A DNA stretch of 64,000 nucleotides from NCBI GenBank assembly GCA_014898425.1, contig RCSZ01000017.1, positions 558,001 to 622,000 on the forward strand. The letters run 5' to 3'. Shown here one piece after another: positions 36,664 to 48,789 of this stretch (its first letter is position 1; each line of letters starts with the position of its first letter). The position numbers and the translations under genes are program-made. Source of the DNA: Botryotinia globosa. Taxonomy: Eukaryota; Ascomycota; Leotiomycetes; Helotiales; Sclerotiniaceae. The notes below the pieces were generated by a model, which was given only the letters and a program-made list of their open reading frames with translations, searched no databases and was not told where the DNA came from.

Positions 36664-37252
36664 TAATCGGGTTATTTGTTGGGACACGATAACGTAGAAA
36701 CGTATATAGATAAAAAGATTGCGGTGGGGGCTGAAGAATAACTGTGGATGGAGGGGGTATGCTGGATGTGCTTATAGTGGGGATTTAGCGATAGCAATAG
36801 CGGAGATGAATCATGAGACAGGGCTAGGGTTTGTGCGCGGGCGTAAGGACAGAGTGGATAGTGGATAGCGGAGGAATGGTGGGGCGGAGTGCTGGGCCTT
36901 GAGTGTAAAAGTACGGCTAATGGAATTGGTGGAGATCATGGACTGGGGCGGAGGGTTACGAGACTCAGGAGGACGTTTGAGCCTCTGACGAATTGTAACT
37001 TTAGGTTATGAAAATTTGCACGTTTTCCTAATCATCTCAATGTTAGATAGAGCACGGGGTATATCAATACACATTGCAAATCTAGTTGGGCATTTGAGAG
37101 TTCATTGCACGCACGTATGTAACACATTTCTCATACGATAAACACTAACTGTGAAACAGAATAAGACTCCCTAAACACCGTCTTGAAAGGAACTCGTGGG
37201 ATATATAGTGTGTATGTTTCATCATTCATGCATTAATCTATCTAGGTATCTC

Positions 37253-38570
37253 TTACAAACGGGAAACAACAGAACTATCTTCCTTAATCTCGACCAATAA
37301 TTTACCTATGGATTGTCAGTAAAAAGTTTTACAAGACATGAGATTGGATAAGAACTTACCAGTATTAACACCTTGATACAATTCCATTAAAGCTTTTTCG
37401 GCAACACCAAGTCCACCCTTGATAATAGTCTCCTTTCTTTGGAGTTTGCCCTCTGCTAACCATTGAGACATCTCTTTACGGGCTTCAGCATACTTGGATG
37501 CGTAATCGAAGACGATGAAACCTTGAAGACGAATTCTCATTGCGATGATCATTGAGAAGTTCTAACTTTGATCAGCAAGTGCGGCAAGCAATATTTAGAG
37601 AGAGTATAACATACCTTTGGTCCAACTGGAGTATCAGAGTTATATTGACTGATAGCACCACACATAACGAAAGTTGAGAATGGCTTAGCTCTGCTGAGAG
37701 CAAGCTCCAAAATCTCTCCTCCGACATTGTCAAAGAATACATCGATGAAGTTTGGTGTAGCAGCCTTGAACTTAGATGGGAAATCCTTATCCTTGTAGTT
37801 CAAAGCATCATCACAACCCAATTCCTTCAACCATTGTACTTTGTCATCACTTCCAGCAAGACCCAAAACCTTGGCTCCCTTAAGCTTAGCAATTTGACAA
37901 ACAACACTTCCAGTAGCACCAGCGGCACCAGATACTACAACGAAATCTCCAGCCTTGATTTTTCCAACTTCGAGAATTCCGAAGTAGGCGGTAAGACCAG
38001 TCATTCCAAGAACACCAAGGGCATCGGTGAGCTTGCCGTTGGGTGGAAGATCAATAGGTGTGAGGTCTTTGGAAGCCATGATAGCTACTTCTTTCCATCC
38101 TGTAATGCCGGATGCGTAGTCACCGACATTGAATTTCGATGATTTGCTGGCGATGACCTTTCCAATGGAAACACCACGCATAACCTCACCAATTTGTACA
38201 GGTGGAACGTATGATCTTCTGTCTATTCCAGCGTTCAATGTCAGCATTTATCACGTGTGGAAGCGGGGTGTGTCAATGATGTTGGCCTCCACACCATTCA
38301 TCACTGGCTAATAGGGTAATAGAGGAAAGTATATAACGGTCGGTACGTACCATTTAACCAACCTCTCATGGCCGGATCCAATGAAAGATATAACACTTCA
38401 ACCAAGACTTGATCATCTTTGAGATCTGCCTCCGTTACCATTGGATTCTCCTTCTTCTCGAAAGTCTCCCCTGGAACAATTTGTCCAGTAGGACGCTTTG
38501 CTAAAACCACCGATTGATATGTTGATTGAGCCATTATGTTCTTTGAACGTTTGATCTTTTGACCGTCCAT
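37253..38570 (-). CDS. NADP-dependent alkenal/one oxidoreductase (zinc-independent MDR family)
   Basis: Four exons: 38570-38351, 38222-37615, 37561-37360 and 37305-37253, giving 360 residues, or 348 from a second ATG at 38534. The order matches the PTGR1/2-alkenal reductase group of medium-chain reductases. An N-terminal oxidoreductase part reads YLSLDPAMRGWLND and RRSYVPPVQIGEVMRG. A nucleotide-binding motif VVSGAAGATGSVVCQIAK follows, then DVFFDNVGGEILE. The substrate end has RLQGFIVFDYASKYAEARKEM. Zinc-ligand residues of alcohol dehydrogenases are absent. Such enzymes reduce alpha,beta-unsaturated aldehydes and ketones with NADPH, a detoxification role. The second ATG gives the length usual for the family and may be the true start. 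Confidence 0.9.
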
Positions 38571-40802
38571 TTTGATATTCCGTCTGCAGTCAGTCTCTTA
38601 TATATGCGCGAATCGTTGCTTTTTGGTCCGAGATACCCTTCCGAACAGATTTGTATCTCTTTCCGTTTCTAGATCAAACGCTTGACGTGATGTGGGCTTA
38701 CTGCAATGCGGACCGATCCAATGCAATCAAAAATCTATAATAAACACTACACCGCAACCAAGGTCATCCAGGTACTGTCTCACGTCGTGATTCGATGCCT
38801 CTTCTCCCGTATCAATAGATTTCTCCGAAGCAATCGCGTTGCAATATTCACTCAAATCCACAAAAGTCTCAAGGCGCTTTTCCCGAACTTGCGTATGTCT
38901 TCCGATGCAGTTTTGCTCAAACCTTCAAACATTGCTGCGTTTGATGACAAAATGGTTCAAATACTCAAGGTTCACCAATAACCGTGAGCCGAGGCAGGCT
39001 CGCGGACGATCTTCTTGCCTCACCGAAATGGCTTTGCTTCCTATTTGGGTTACCATGCCGAAAGTACCGACATGCCGTTCTAGGATTTTCCCGAAAGCAA
39101 AAACTTATCCCTATTCTTATAAGGCTCAGCAGCATGGAGGTCGTCCGGCATGAACTACAGCAAGATCTCTCTACGTAGAAGGATATTGGGTACTTGAGAA
39201 TGATCTATGTCCTCAATGTCCTCAAAACCCTGTCATCAGAATATCCGTATATTTTGAGATCTCGGGATTACTTGTGTCCTTATCAGACCGTTAGAATCAT
39301 CAGGATTGTCGTCCTCATCTAACAGTTTATTGACATCTTGATAGATTTCCACCAAATATATCACGAAAATGTTACCTGATTGGGACCAATCGGAATCAAA
39401 TTATCGTTGGGTCAGAATTAATCGAGTGTCTCTTAATAAGACTACAAAAACCGGTACCCTTACAGAGAGGTTTTGCTGTATGTCATCGGAGACGAACCGA
39501 AAGAAGATGCAGATGCGCGATTCCTAGATGTGTGCATTGACATCGGAGAATCGTATCGAAAAAGGATATTCCATTAGGATCAAGATGCACGGAGACGGCC
39601 AATGTTGAGACAACCGAGTGGTCTATGAAGCAAAGGCACTTCGGCGCGAGCAGCCGTATACGGTCGCAATCGCGTTGTTGAGAACTCTTTTTCTAGGTAT
39701 CAAAATCAAAGCTCATAAACGAAGCGAGTTCACAGGCATTGTGATTTGTAGGGCTCGGTTTAAGACGGGCTTGAGCTATTTTGATATTTGTTGATCTCGG
39801 GGCTTTTCTCTGCACAGGTAAAGTGGCTCTTAAACTTTCCGTTTCCGTACGGGCATACTACTTTTTAAGGTATGCTACGCCCGAAAATTCTTCAACAGAG
39901 GAAAGATTTTGCCTTTTTGTTCGTTTTAAGACGCACGAGTCGTGCATGACCGACCGGGTCGACCGACGTAAGTTTCGGACGCAAGTCACGGATCGTTTAC
40001 GGAAAGGGGCAGTCAACGCCGTGCCACACATTATTACGATTCTCCTGCGTGTTGCATATAAAAACGTGTAGTTTTTCGCATGATACTACGTGCGGGCTGC
40101 GATGTCACGACAAGCAACGTTTATGCGGAAGATGGGAGTCGGCGCGGGGATATTTCCCCATGGAATCTTGTGGAGTTATGGGTGTCCGAGCCCCTCTACA
40201 CTATGAGGATAGGATTGCCCCTCATTTAGGGCCGTAGGATTCAGGTATTGTTCTGACAAATTCACCGCTCGATCAACTTATTTTGTTTCACTATTTCAGG
40301 GTCTTTTGAGCCTTATCGATTTTGTGTCAACAGACGACGTTCCGTCCAAAGTGACGTTCACCTTATTCCTTGACCGACATCTCATATCATGAAACCCTAG
40401 CCTGCCACCCTTTGTCGCTTTAGAGTCGAAAAATGGGTCGTCTGATATCTTTGAGTAGGTTATGAAGTGCCGTTGTCATATTGATTGCTCGGTATACACG
40501 AATATACACGGTGTATTGTGGATATGATTGAGAATATGACTTGACCTTAGATTACGATGTACACTGAGGATTGATAGATGCCTGACTTGACGATCGCTTG
40601 TTTCGTGTGAGCCTTAGAGCGGCCGATTCACAGTAAGTTAGTACATCAATTATACACGTCTGTGATTGTAGAATAGAATTTCTGCGAATATTTTAATTTT
40701 ATATACAAACAACGGTGCCCAAGTATATACATCCTTTCTCCTCTGTTTCCTCTTGTTTCAGGCGACGCCTATCTCTGACTTCTCCTCGCTCCCCACGTAT
40801 AT
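38571..40802. other. 2.2 kb intergenic, no gene seen
   Basis: Short frames on both strands have no recognisable motif or consistent splice continuation. No tandem repeats stand out. It holds the reductase promoter and the polygalacturonase 3' flank; an unrecognised relic is possible. Confidence 0.5.
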
Positions 40803-42017
40803 TTATGCAGGGCAGCCAGTTGCTGGGTAGTTACAGCTGCTTTGGTTTGCGCCACCTGTGATCTCAACACCAGAGAAGTTGATGTTGCTACAGCTTCCAT
40901 CACCACAAAGCACATAGTAGTTTTTAGCACTGGCTGCAGCTGTTCCAACCACATTTTCAAATAGAATGTTCTCAATCTTGACACCGTTAGTTGGCTTTCC
41001 TGTTGGACCTCCGTTAAGATAATCTTGTTGTACATCGATTCCGTAAGTATCAATATTGGTGAGCTTAATGTTGCTGTATGTGACGTTGGAGATGAAACCG
41101 GTAGTTCCGGAATTTGACTTGATGCGAGCTCCGTTGCTGGAATTGATTATTTGGCTGTTCTTGAACTGAAAATATATGAGTAAGTAAGTCCTTCGATATC
41201 AAAGTAAATATAGCTTACTGTGATGTTTGTAACATTGTTGTTACTCTTTCCACCAACAGATCCAATGGAGAGACCATGACCACCTGAGCAATATAATCCA
41301 TCGATGGTGATGTTGTTCCCGCTCGTGACGGCTACACAATCATCCTGATTGTAAACTTTTGTATTCTTGATTATTGTGTTGCTGGATGAGGAAACATCAA
41401 ATCCATCTGAATTATGTGCTGCGGCCAATGTACCACTTGCTGCATTCGGCGCGTCTCCTGCTGTGTTGTTGAGGACCAAATTTTGAATGGTCAGTCCAAC
41501 AGCACCGGTAATAGTGAAAAGATGGACGGGCCAGTTTTGAATGTAAAGATTCTCAATGATGGAATTTCCGATCAATTTCGAGGCTGAAATGAAATGGTTT
41601 GGCCTAAATTCATTTTTAGCTGCATGATCATGGAATTGCCGTGGAGACATACTTTGGCACACCACCGTTTGAACCAAGACCATCCCAATAGACTTGGCCA
41701 TTACCATCGATAATTGCATCGGGATTAGCGGTAACAGTGATTCCAGAACCGCCCAGCTTGATTGGCTCGAAGCTACTGTCATTGGTGAATCCAAATGTTG
41801 TTTTTCCAGCGAAGGTGATTGTTGTACCAGCCTTAACTTTGGTAAGGTCAATACTGCTACCTGATGGTGCAAATACGTTGTTCAAAACAATGTCGGTAGA
41901 AGACGCAACACAAGGAGCGATTTGGGAATACACCGAAGCAGTACAAGCTGTCTGGGCAGTGCAAGCACCTGCCAAGGTGAGGGCTAAAAGCCCAGAGATC
42001 TGAGAGTTCTTGTGCAT
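40803..42017 (-). CDS. secreted endopolygalacturonase, GH28
   Basis: Three exons: 42017-41653, 41603-41219 and 41165-40803, giving 370 residues. A signal peptide covers about residues 1-21 (LLALTLAGACTAQ). The right-handed beta-helix carries the GH28 signatures: NSDGFD with Asp188 (Thr replaced by Ser), QDDC with Asp209-Asp210, SGGHGLSIGS with His231, and ARIKS with Arg264 and Lys266. The paired C-terminal cysteines of fungal endo-PGs are present (CGDGSC, SSCNYPATGC). The enzyme cleaves homogalacturonan in plant cell walls. Fungal genomes of plant pathogens usually carry several copies, and I cannot say which paralogue this is. Substitution of Thr by Ser in the first motif is conservative. 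Confidence 0.95.
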
Positions 42018-43737
42018 GATGAGACGATCAAGTAGAATGGATGGGAGTTAAACTTGGCAATGTGAGCTCTTGGGGACATCCGCCTTTATGCAGTCCTAGA
42101 GGCCAAGCATAGCAATCTCCCGAAACGTATTCTTTTCATGCGAACAATCGCCGAATAATGAGCGAAATGAATTTTTCATGGGCCGGAATAACTATGTACA
42201 TTGGGTTTCCGCAAATCAATATAAACTCAGGCAGGAAGGTTGGAAGGATCATCCAAATTTTACCAGAAAACGGCAGCTCATAGACACCAGATGATGTTGA
42301 ACACACCGGTACTAGATATTATCTCCACAATCTTCAGACGAAAATTCATCTGCAGTCATGAGGATTCCCCCATGTTTCAACTCTATATCCCCAGATTTCA
42401 GCTTGGCAGAGGGTCGGCACTTCCCTCGAGTTGCCAAGGTTGAATTTTCCACGAATGGTCAAGTTTGCTAAAGAAGCTTTATTTGAACCACTAATTTAAA
42501 GCAGGGTTTAATTAGTCCCTTAAATCTTCCATTTAGCATGAATCTAGAACGTATCTATGCTTTCTGGTTGGAGGCCAAGATTTGTCCGCGATGATCATCG
42601 CATGTACGAAACCACACTAAAACCTACTTATCCACCACCAGTCTTGTTGAATCTCATATAGAGTCTTGCAAGCCCCTTGCCAAGGCGGAGGAATCGACAT
42701 ACTAGTCAGTTTGTTCATAGGGAAGGTGACTGAAAGGCTGCAACGCTATGCAGAAGAGGATTGTGTTACTGAGTCTCGTGCCAGATTATGTGACTTCACA
42801 ATGAAAGATTCATGCGTTGTGTTGTTCAATGCCCGATTTTCGTCATCATGATGATTATCAAGGAGCAAGCTTCTTGAAGCGCTGGATGCGCTGCGATCAC
42901 CTACGTCTAGCAATCACCTACGTCTAGCCCAATTGATTCGGACTGGACAGACACACGGAGAATTTGACATGATCCGAGCTTATCATTTGACTGACAGTAA
43001 AAGCTTCTTATAATAGCATAGAGAAAGTAAAAAGAAGATGTATTATCTTGGCAGCGACGAAAAAAGGGGCAAACGAATTCTTGGCTATCGGGAATAAGGA
43101 GGGAGACAAGGCGCGTCGTGCTGACACACAACGCAGGCCTCTTTTAAAGGGCAAAAGAGCGAATTTTTGGAATTGCTGACTAAGAAAGGATCGATCAAAA
43201 AAGTGCCAAGAATATTCGAGTGAAAAGTGGGACTCACACCCACCTCCCCCCAATTTCCAAAAGCGCTCTTATGGCTTTTCATTCAAAAGACCTCCAGTGC
43301 TCTCCTCACTCACATACTTCGGAAGAGGCACTTCGGAAGAGGCACTTCGGAAGAGGCACTACGGGATTTCCGAAGTGGTGAGATCACGTGCATGGCAGAA
43401 ACTCCCGAACTTCCGCCACAATATCGACAACCTTGGAATGTCCAGCAAAGAGAGATTTCCCTTTGCCAAAGCTCCACCATATGAAGGAATGCAGAATTTG
43501 GCAATGATTGGTAAAGCAAAGAGCACTGCTACCTTGCAATGGCGCGAGACGGGTCTGATAATGAGCCTTTCAGGGCTACTTTGACATACAGAGCACATGT
43601 ATAATGATCACGAAATATGTGCTTGTAAGATTGCAGCATTCATTCTCGATCCAGTCATAAGAGGAACAAGTTGAAGAGGATGACACGCTCTTTTTCACAT
43701 CAAACGAAGTTCGAAGTTCTACGGCATATCTGGGGTG
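42018..43737. other. intergenic upstream of the polygalacturonase gene
   Basis: No supported gene. A 14-bp repeat occurs at 43318-43360. This is presumably the polygalacturonase promoter plus filler. Confidence 0.5.
43318..43360. repeat. 14-bp (TTCGGAAGAGGCAC) repeat, three copies
   Basis: Three perfect tandem copies, followed by ATTTCCGAAG, whose CTTCGGAAA complement is partly inverted relative to the repeat. Confidence 0.85.
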
Positions 43738-44490
43738 TTATTTATTTGACTCACCAATGTTCCTTGTCAAAATGTGGTCTGACATCTGGGGGCTAAAGGG
43801 CGATTGCACGAAAAAGTAACATCCATCGCATGCAGGATGGCAGCCATGCATCAAAATCGAGTCGAATTGCAACATGATTTTTTTCAATTGGCCATCAGGA
43901 GCGAGTGCTATACGGGTCCCTCCTTCTGCTTCAATGATCTTCCCTCCATTGTTGCGCCCATCTTCGGGTGCTTCTGCAAAAATGGTCATACGATCCGTCT
44001 TATCATTTCCGATATCGAATCAAATGTTATCATCATGTCGGTCGCAAGGTTCACTGTCCTCCATGCAAATTCGCGCTGGACCCTTGCATGATGGCTGTGT
44101 GCATCCTACCCACTGTTGGAAAGCAAGGTTTGAAGCAATTGATATAAGGGCTCGCCCTCTCTGAACATGCTCTTTACACTTAAGGGCGACCGTTCTCTAT
44201 GAAAATCACATCTTCCATTTTTGTGTTATGATTGTTCGGTTCAATGGTGACCGCCTTTGAGGCATTGGCCTGTTCATGCAGCTACGACCAATCGCACGCA
44301 ACAATCGATCGCGACGAAGGATTCAGACGAACCAAGAGGTCTGATTGGCTCTAGACTAGGGCACTATACAATACTCTTATGGATTAAAGAAGAGCCTGTG
44401 AGGGCGTGCCAAGCGGATTCATTAAGAGAATTTGTACAGTGCCAGCGAAATCGCCCTTTTCAAAGTCACTCCCCGTGAGTTGATACTATC
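43738..44490 (-). pseudogene. decayed coding relic of unknown family
   Basis: Read on the minus strand, one frame carries protein-like sequence from about 44490 down to about 44190. It is interrupted by TAA (44384-44386), TAG (44351-44353) and TAG (44282-44284). After a frameshift near 44190 it continues to 43738 with one TGA (44020-44022). Segments such as VRLNPSSRSIVACDWS, EHVQRGRALISIASNLAFQQ and TIFAEAPEDGRNNGGKIIEA do not look like random translation. A cysteine-rich part (CTQPSCKGPARIC) lies in the middle. All four stops would be Gln or Arg codons before a single C-to-T change. I do not recognise the family. It might instead be a chance reading, so confidence is moderate. Confidence 0.5.
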
Positions 44491-44889
44491 AAGGATTGGG
44501 ACGCGTTTACAACGATATTTTTGGCAAGCGACAGACGCTACCGGTGATTGATTGGTGTGCTGTACTGAGAGTGTGAGGTAAGTAATGAAATGAGTGAGGT
44601 AGGTTGGATAGGTAAATTGCAGACTCCTAGTCTTTCTCCGTTATCCGATAATCACCACCCCTCTTAAATAGACAATCATTTCATTTACCTTGAACAAGCT
44701 CTACTATTCAATCGAAAGTAGCTTGCATGATTGATTATTATAAAAAGCCGACTCGCTATTCTTGTCATTACCATAGATTTACTCACCTCCTTTTTCAATC
44801 AACAAAAGTGTATGTTCATCATCAACCCCTTCATTCATTTGCCAATGACTCTCAGAGACTAACTTCGCTGCCTAGCTGCCTCAATCAGA
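44491..44889. other. intergenic
   Basis: About 400 bp; a GAGTGAGGTAGG-type low-complexity patch is at about 44570-44610. Nothing else is seen. Confidence 0.5.
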
Positions 44890-45489
44890 ATGTCAAGCTC
44901 TTTCCACACATCGATTTCTGACCTCACAGGCATCAACGTGCCGTCGAATAATGTATGCGAGTGGATTTTCCAAGGCGATACAATTTCTATGAATCAATAC
45001 TCTGGTGACATCGCCGAAGACCTTGCTCCAGACTTGGTCAATGAACTCTTCACGAGTTGCAACTTTGCGACAGCGAAGATCGACCAACACAAAAAAACTG
45101 TGAATATATCGGCACGGTCTTCCTTTGACAGTCGTCTATCCCACAGTACTTGTGCTGCTAGCTCGTATGCAGATACGGAAACTTCCATGAGACTGCACTA
45201 TACCGGCCCATCCTCCGAATCGATGTCACAGTCCTCGATCTTTATCCCGACTCCAACTACCTCACTTGGTTATAATGGAGATAACAACATCCAGACAAGC
45301 CAAAATGACTCGATCGGGTTGCAGCACCAATCTGCATACTCCATTTTCCCAACCTATACCAGTGGCTCGACACCTCTCAACACTTGGGTTGAAACCCCCG
45401 AACTCCACGAGCAGATGGCCTTCAATCTGTCAGACCCCACAACTCATCTGGCCACACAAAAGAAAGGCAAGAAATTAGCTGGCAAATAG
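44890..45489 (+). CDS. hypothetical serine/threonine-rich protein
   Basis: A single uninterrupted frame of 199 codons from ATG to TAG. The protein is rich in Ser, Thr, Asn and Gln, with no membrane segment or signal peptide, and ends in a basic tail (KKGKKLAGK). Composition resembles disordered regions of fungal regulators, but there is no DNA-binding motif. It may be a lineage-specific gene, a fragment, or a fortuitous frame; the adjacent relic on the other strand favours caution. Confidence 0.4.
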   Translation: MSSSFHTSISDLTGINVPSNNVCEWIFQGDTISMNQYSGDIAEDLAPDLVNELFTSCNFATAKIDQHKKTVNISARSSFDSRLSHSTCAASSYADTETSMRLHYTGPSSESMSQSSIFIPTPTTSLGYNGDNNIQTSQNDSIGLQHQSAYSIFPTYTSGSTPLNTWVETPELHEQMAFNLSDPTTHLATQKKGKKLAGK

Positions 45490-46537
45490 GTGCAAAATCT
45501 AAGTGATGATTTATATCAAAGGAAGGATGCGAAGATCATCATTTGGCCGGTGGACTGGTTTGGGAAAGCCTTTGTTTATGATTTTGCCATTGGATGTTAA
45601 TTAGGGAGTACTGCCGGCGCAATGACGTTAATGTGACTATGAATGCCATGTTCATGAGATAGGCATTTGAGACTGCTGGCAGCTGTTATTTAAGAACTGG
45701 GACAAAGAATTGATTTGTCACATATTGCTCTTTTATTCACTTTGTTTCACAGAAAGCACTAGGGCTTGTACTTAGTTAGACGGTTTTTGCTTGGAATTTG
45801 AGTACAAATTTAACATCTCTACACTCCTACATTGGATTAGATGTCTGTCTTTCGAAAATCCATGTTTGCCATTAAAGTTTAAGCTTAAGCTTGAAGTTCC
45901 ACACTCCGCGTTCTTCCCCACTGCTACTAAGTTCTAACATTGCTAGTGAAGGAAGTACCGATCACTTTCTCGTTCTCTTTCGCACTTCCCTACCTATAAT
46001 TTCTTGACCTCATATCTCTATTTAATTGAGTCGTATTTTTTGTTTCATAACTCGAACTGTTATCCTTCCTCGTATATCTTTGATGATAGATGAAAACTGC
46101 TCTTAACGGAGAATACCCAGATCAGCAAGCCGAAGCTTCGTGTAATGTGTGTTTGCGATTGGCCCAAGGAGCCAAGGGAGAGAGAGATTTTGAACCATAG
46201 TTCGGAGTAAGATGATTGCATTTTCCCAGACGGCTTACGAAACCCGGTTCAGGCATTAACATTCTATGTGGTTTGTGTCAATGCACCCAAATCGCGATAA
46301 TACTATCTTTGATATCAAAATGGTGTTGATGGTATACAAGATGAGGGGAGTTGCAGCTGGCAATTTTTTTTCGCACCGGCTTTCTGGTTATACTGCAGTT
46401 TTGCGAACGCGGGGAACTCGACCCGCCTGAATTCAATGACCAATATGGGCTTTGAAATAGGCAATGACTATAGAGATGGTATACTCCACTCATTTGACCA
46501 AGAACATTCTAGAACAAGATATATACAATTCTGTTTA
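45490..46537. other. intergenic, no gene seen
   Basis: AT-rich. Short frames only, and no repeats of note. A TTAAGCTTAAGCTT palindromic stretch occurs near 45880. Confidence 0.5.
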
Positions 46538-47664
46538 TTATTTCCCAAACACCAAAACAGCATATCGAAATGTCTGGTTCGAATACGCCCTTCTCGTCGC
46601 CCTCAGCGCACCTACAAACGCTAGCCCTTCCCTTCCTTGCGAAAGAGCAAAAAGCCACAATTTTGGCTTGGTAATTAAGGACCACGATATATCCCTAACA
46701 TGGTTATCAGCCAATTCACTAATAAAAGTCAAACGGTCACTTACCATGTCCTCGACACCTTTCCACTGATCTCGAGTGGTTCAACCAAGAGAATTAGCCC
46801 CTTCATCCCAGCTAAGCGTATAAATACTTCTTGACTGATGAGCGGAGGAAGCATCATTCCATCTTGAAATCACCAAGATCAGTATCAAACTCATTCGTAA
46901 TGTCGAAAAGTATCTTACTTTCAATAGCTGTCAAGTCATCATTTTGCTGCTTAGTCTTTAGACCGTCATCCATACAGGAATCAGCTGCAAACCAATCCGC
47001 AAGCACCAGCTTTCCTCCAATATCCAACAACCTTGCTACGTCGCTGACGAACTTTCTCTTGTGTGGAAGATGGCTTATTGCATCCGAAATCCATACACAG
47101 TCAAACATTTTCGTTGTTTCATTCCCAAAAGTTTCTTCAATCATCTCAGCGTCCAAAGCCATGAATTTGACTCTTCCTTTTCCTAGCCCAATGAAACCAT
47201 CTTCATCCTTATCTCTGCCATCTGCCTCTCCTATACTCACTCGCCTCGCAATCCTTATCTCTGCATCACTTAATGCGATTCCTATCACCTCACAGCCCAG
47301 TTCTCGTGCTAGATATCGAGATGTACCACCGAGTCCACATCCAACATCCAGCACTTTACTTCCCGGTTCGAGATTCGATTGGCGAACCAAGAGTTCTATT
47401 TGTTGTATTTGAGCAATTTCTTTTGTATCAGTGGGAGTGAGAAAATATCCGTGGTGGATATGTTCGCCCCTGTTTCCGTGAGTCTGACTGAATCTTGGAA
47501 GGATTACAAAGGTATAAACATCAAAGGCAATATAAGGAGACTTACCAAAGAGAATAATAATATTCAGCGCAAAAGTCGTAATGATAAATGATCCTATCTT
47601 TCAATAATTTGGACGGTTCTTCGGGGTGTCTTACGCCCACATTCCGAGTTAATTCACCACTCAT
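46538..47664 (-). CDS. SAM-dependent methyltransferase (tocopherol/sterol C-methyltransferase-like)
   Basis: Four exons: 47664-47546, 47469-46919, 46862-46745 and 46694-46538, giving 314 residues. The N-terminal part YDFCAEYYYSLWGEHIHHGYF is typical of class I small-molecule methyltransferases such as gamma-tocopherol and sterol methyltransferases. Motif I is VLDVGCGLGGTSRYLA (about 79-94). The later CVWISDAISHLPHKRKFVSD and GGKLVLADWF match motifs II and III. The C-terminal half reads MMLPPLISQEVF and TWDISWSLI. Intron 2 ends in an AAG acceptor. The substrate is unknown; relatives act on terpenoids, quinones or polyketides. If intron 2 were retained the product would end early at 46854. Confidence 0.85.
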
Positions 47665-48789
47665 CTTCACTTATAGAGATGCTTGGATTTTTCCACGCAA
47701 TTTTGAGCAGAACTCTAGTAGTTGAATCAATTTCACTAATATTCATGTGATATCTATGTAATATGTTATGTTGCTCACCCAGAGTAGGCTGCATTAGGCG
47801 CTTAGATGTTACTCTAGGATGCGTTCCTTTTGACCTCATGAATCCTCAGCGGTAAGAATATCCCAAAACTCATCCATAAGCGCTCAAGAGGCAAGAAACC
47901 TGGTCTAAAAAGACTAGATGCTCATACGAATAGTTATTTGTACATGCATCGTTCAATTGAGTATCTTTTTTAAAATTGTTCTATCAATGCGAACGTGGAA
48001 AGTTATTACCAAAGTGTTATACGTCTGTAATTAACTGAAATCCTCGGGTTACTGCTCAATGAGCTCTATAGGAGTTTGTATGCCACATTAGCGTCCTTGC
48101 GTTTTTGAAGAATGGGGTCGAGCCGAAGGATGCGAGCCGCCGACCACATAGATCGTCGTCTTGCGCGGTAACATGTGGTCCTTGCACAATACCTTATCAT
48201 TTCAGTCGTCTTCATAGGAGATGCATATCAGAGTACCATCCTTTATGTTGTGCTCCGATTCAGACCGGGGAAGTCCCTTGCAGGAATCGTTCTAGGGCCA
48301 CAAACAGACACAATCCGCTTCCATCGAGCTTCATATTTTTGAGCACCTTTGAAGAGTTACTTTTGTGTCGATTGAATCTTTTAGTTAGGTGATTTAGAAT
48401 ATGCGTATCTTGCGTAGTCTTGCATTCCTGTCGGCCATCACTTCATATCAACTGCAACGCTGTGCAATCAATACCGCTCCTGCAACACGATTCGGTCGAC
48501 GGAATGATGATTCGTAGGCGGGAAGGGCCAAGTAGCCTTTCCTATCATCAAACAAGAGGCCGAATTACCAGTTGATTGAGGCTTCATTCCAACCTATAAT
48601 TTGGATGTGTACATAATTTCGCTCCCGCCAAAATGTTGGGATGGAGTAAATAGTCCTGTGCCGCCAAGTTCTGAGTGAGTACAAGTCAACTTCGACCCTT
48701 CATTTTGAAGCAGCATTCTTTCATTGTTCCATATTTACTTTCTCCAAAAAGAATTATCCTTTTAAATTTGTGGAAAAACGTCTGAAGTC
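47665..48789. other. intergenic, no gene seen
   Basis: Contains the methyltransferase and RTA1-like promoters (divergent). A tRNA-like fragment at about 48105-48180 was considered and rejected. Confidence 0.5.

Larger units (their letters stand above)
34903..37252. other. intergenic stretch carrying two tRNA genes
   Basis: Apart from tRNA-Ser and tRNA-Ile I see a GTGAA repeat (34943-34976), AT-rich filler and short frames without motifs. No protein gene is supported. Confidence 0.6.

Noticed and set aside
46380..46430. GCGGGGAACTCGACCCGC hairpin resembling a tRNA T arm
   Set aside because: The palindrome lacks the TTCRANNC loop and no cloverleaf can be folded around it.
48105..48180. tRNA-like fragment (GATGCGAGCCGCCGACC region)
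   Set aside because: The T-arm-like part is imperfect and no acceptor stem, D arm or anticodon stem pairs with it. At most a distant tRNA remnant.
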